Assembly: GCF_004796535.1 (NCBI RefSeq)
Contig: NZ_SPHY01000004.1
Span: 62,001 to 126,000 of the forward strand
Length of the DNA stretch: 64,000 bases
Source of the DNA: Sphingomonas flavalba
Lineage (GTDB): Bacteria > Pseudomonadota > Alphaproteobacteria > Sphingomonadales > Sphingomonadaceae
Direction: 5' to 3'
Under the pieces are notes generated by a model. That model did no database searches. It was given only the letters and a program-made list of their open reading frames with translations, and was not told where the DNA came from. The position numbers and the translations under genes were made by a program. Of the stretch, positions 62,518-64,000 are shown one piece after another (the stretch's first letter is position 1; every line of letters starts with the position of its first letter).

Positions 62518-63069
62518 ATGGCCAGCGTGGAAGACCGCATCGCCCGGCTGGAAGCGGAAGCGCAGATCCGCCAGCTTGTCGCGCGCTACTGCTTCACGAT
62601 CGACGATCGCGACATCGACGGAATCCGCGCGCTGTTCACCGACGACGCGGTGCTGAAATCGGCCGACGGGGTGATGAACGCGACCGGCGTCGACGCGATC
62701 ATGGCCCAGTATGACGGCCGGTTCGCCGTGCTGGGCGCCGGCCACCACTTCATGCACGATATCGAGATCAATTTTGCCGGCGGCGGGAACGAGGCGACCG
62801 GCCGCGTCTCCGGGCATGCCGAACTCTGGCGCGCGGGCACGATGATGGTCGCCGCCCTGCGCTACGACGATGTCTACCGCAACAGCGCCGCCGGCTGGAA
62901 GTTCGCCAGCCGGACGATCAACTTCCTCTACTATGTGCCCGTCAACCAGTATCCCGGCATATTGGGGGCACCCGACCGCAACCGCGCCTATGCCGAACCC
63001 AGGCCCGCCGACTACCCCGAATCCCTGCCTAGCTGGATCGCCTACGAGCGCGCACGCGGGCGCGGCTGA
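62518..63069 (+). CDS. NTF2-like (SnoaL) family protein
   Basis: A 183-residue cone-fold protein. It starts RIARLEAEAQIRQLVARYCF and has DDRDIDGIRALFTDDAVL, the central GHHFMHDIEINFAGGG and a C-terminal strand FASRTINFLYYVPV. The fold contains hydratases, isomerases and the beta subunits of Rieske dioxygenases. This one has a long N-terminal helix typical of SnoaL_4-like proteins, so it is more likely an isomerase or dehydratase than an oxygenase subunit. GGAGAGG lies before the ATG at 62518. Confidence 0.78.
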   Translation: MASVEDRIARLEAEAQIRQLVARYCFTIDDRDIDGIRALFTDDAVLKSADGVMNATGVDAIMAQYDGRFAVLGAGHHFMHDIEINFAGGGNEATGRVSGHAELWRAGTMMVAALRYDDVYRNSAAGWKFASRTINFLYYVPVNQYPGILGAPDRNRAYAEPRPADYPESLPSWIAYERARGRG

Positions 63070-63095
63070 CAACGCAACCGACCAGGATACCGATC

Positions 63096-63644
63096 ATGCT
63101 GCCCGTTCCGTTTCGCCCCGCCATCATCCAGTACGCCTGGGTCGTGCCCGAGCTGGAGGCGGCGGCGCGCCATTGGCACGCGACGCTGGGCGTCGGCCCG
63201 TTCCTCATCAATCGCGACCTGAAGCTGACCCGGCCGCGCTACCGTGGCCATCCGGGCGGACCGCGCTTCTCGACCGCCGTCGCCCAGTCCGGCGATGTCC
63301 AGATCGAACTGGTCGAGCAGCTCGACGACAGCCCCTCCGCCTACCGCGACCTGGTGGCGCCGGGGGCAACCGGCTTCCATCACGTCGCGTTCATCGCCGG
63401 CGACTTTGCCGCTGCGCTGTCAGGGCTGACCGGCCAGGGGCACGCGATTGCCGCGGACGGCCTGTTCGGCGACATGCAGTACGCCTATGTCGACACCAGC
63501 GGCGCGATCGGCTGCATGACCGAGATCATCGAGGACAAGCCGGCAATCCGCGCATTCTTCGCCGCCGTGCGCAAGGCAGCGGAACGATGGGACGGCGACC
63601 CGGCGACGCTGTTGCGCGAAATGGCGCCGGCGCCCGCCTCCTGA
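63096..63644 (+). CDS. VOC family protein (glyoxalase_4 type), relative of the 55640 protein
   Basis: A 182-residue protein with IIQYAWVVPELEAAARHWHA then GVGPFLINRD, VQIELVEQLDDSPSAYRDLV and GFHHVAFIAGDFAAALSGL. The GVGPF motif, length and the IELVEQ/IELIQP strand relate it to the VOC gene at 55640. The two may act on successive intermediates. It lies 26 bases after the NTF2-like gene, last in the operon. Confidence 0.82.
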   Translation: MLPVPFRPAIIQYAWVVPELEAAARHWHATLGVGPFLINRDLKLTRPRYRGHPGGPRFSTAVAQSGDVQIELVEQLDDSPSAYRDLVAPGATGFHHVAFIAGDFAAALSGLTGQGHAIAADGLFGDMQYAYVDTSGAIGCMTEIIEDKPAIRAFFAAVRKAAERWDGDPATLLREMAPAPAS

Positions 63645-63665
63645 CCCGAGCCGGCGGTGGGGCGA

Positions 63666-64000
63666 TCAGCCCCCGGCGATGGCGGCGCGATGGGCGCGGG
63701 CGTTTTCGACATAGTGGGCAACGCCCAGGCGGTTGAAGGCGATCTCGGCCTCGGTCAGCATCCGCGCCAGCCTGGCCGGGCGGCCGGTCCACAGCTCTCC
63801 GGCGCCAATCCGCTTGCCCGGCGTCAGCAACGCACCGGCGGCGAGCATGCCGCCGGTCGCGATATGGCAGGCGTTCATGATCGTCGCGCCAAGGCCGACG
63901 AACGCGCCGTCGTCCAGCACGCAGCCATGGACCATCGCCATATGGCCGATCAGCACGTCATCGCCGATCAGCGTCGGCTGCCCCGCGTCCCCCGGCGCCA
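63666..64000 (-). CDS. Gamma-carbonic-anhydrase-like hexapeptide-repeat protein (5' end cut by window)
   Basis: The last about 111 residues of a left-handed beta-helix protein. Repeats appear as TLIGDDVLIGHMAMVHGCVL, DDGAFVGLGATIMNACHI, GGMLAAGALLTPGKRI. The His pair in GHMAMVHGC would bind zinc as in gamma-class carbonic anhydrases and related YrdA/PaaY proteins. The start lies outside the window. PaaY-like members are found with CoA-thioester pathways, so it may belong to the catabolic region, but it is convergent with it. Confidence 0.85.
   Translation of the reverse strand, partial: APGDAGQPTLIGDDVLIGHMAMVHGCVLDDGAFVGLGATIMNACHIATGGMLAAGALLTPGKRIGAGELWTGRPARLARMLTEAEIAFNRLGVAHYVENARAHRAAIAGG

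Noticed and set aside
62518-63069. NTF2-like protein as a beta subunit of a Rieske dioxygenase
   Set aside because: It is not next to an alpha-subunit gene, and it has the long N-terminal helix of SnoaL-like isomerases; the oxygenases here are of the alpha-only type.

Overview
The window is high-GC DNA of alphaproteobacterial type, most likely a sphingomonad (Sphingomonas/Rhizorhabdus-like). This rests on the genes seen: TonB receptors, an RcGTA-like gene transfer agent cluster, a DUF2946/TonB-receptor pair, a proline-hinged OmpA, and dense arrays of Rieske oxygenases, SDRs and VOC proteins. The genus is an inference, not read directly.

Layout. (1) 1-29.2 kb is mainly housekeeping: a 3'-truncated ketoglutarate-semialdehyde-type aldehyde dehydrogenase with a GTATAC-type palindrome upstream, cyclophilin, DUF2946 plus TonB receptor, AMP nucleosidase, 1-Cys peroxiredoxin, recJ, tRNA-Glu, a possible cas3 HD-domain scrap, cstA-ybdD, rarA, a beta-lactamase-fold hydrolase, MmcQ/YjbR, a DUF429-like protein, tRNA-Thr and an OmpA porin. 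A gene transfer agent cluster at 17.6-21.7 kb has lost two internal blocks. Repeats follow, then a GST, tatABC, scpAB, a Tat-exported DUF885 protein, a 2Fe-2S ferredoxin and an AlkA-type glycosylase. (2) 29.4-63.6 kb is a large catabolic region: four single-subunit-type Rieske oxygenases, one Rieske ferredoxin, five SDRs, acyl-CoA synthetase, class III CoA-transferase, thiolase-like/DUF35 pair, acyl-CoA dehydrogenase, MaoC hydratase, TesB thioesterase, a 2-oxoacid dehydrogenase E1a-E1b-E2 set, two ThuA-fold proteins, a TIM-barrel isomerase, three VOC proteins, two ABM proteins, an NTF2-like protein, a PQQ dehydrogenase, an AhpD-like protein, a TonB receptor and two TetR regulators. (3) The right edge holds a partial gamma-carbonic-anhydrase-like gene.

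The most interesting feature is not a gene. A 20-bp palindrome of consensus AAAACARTCA-NGAWTGTYTT recurs ten times between 29.4 and 61.8 kb, almost always in the gap before catabolic genes and usually between divergent pairs. One copy (55552-55571) is a perfect palindrome lying exactly 68 nt from the start codon on each side. The two TetR proteins share a nearly identical recognition helix (SRGxMLHHF), and one of them has a site directly before its own start. I read this as one regulon of roughly 25 genes, controlled by paralogous TetR repressors and dedicated to an unidentified substrate taken up by the 59.1-61.6 kb TonB receptor. It would be oxidised by Rieske oxygenases and dehydrogenases, activated to a CoA thioester, and shortened by beta-oxidation-like and 2-oxoacid dehydrogenase steps. 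The substrate cannot be read from the sequence.
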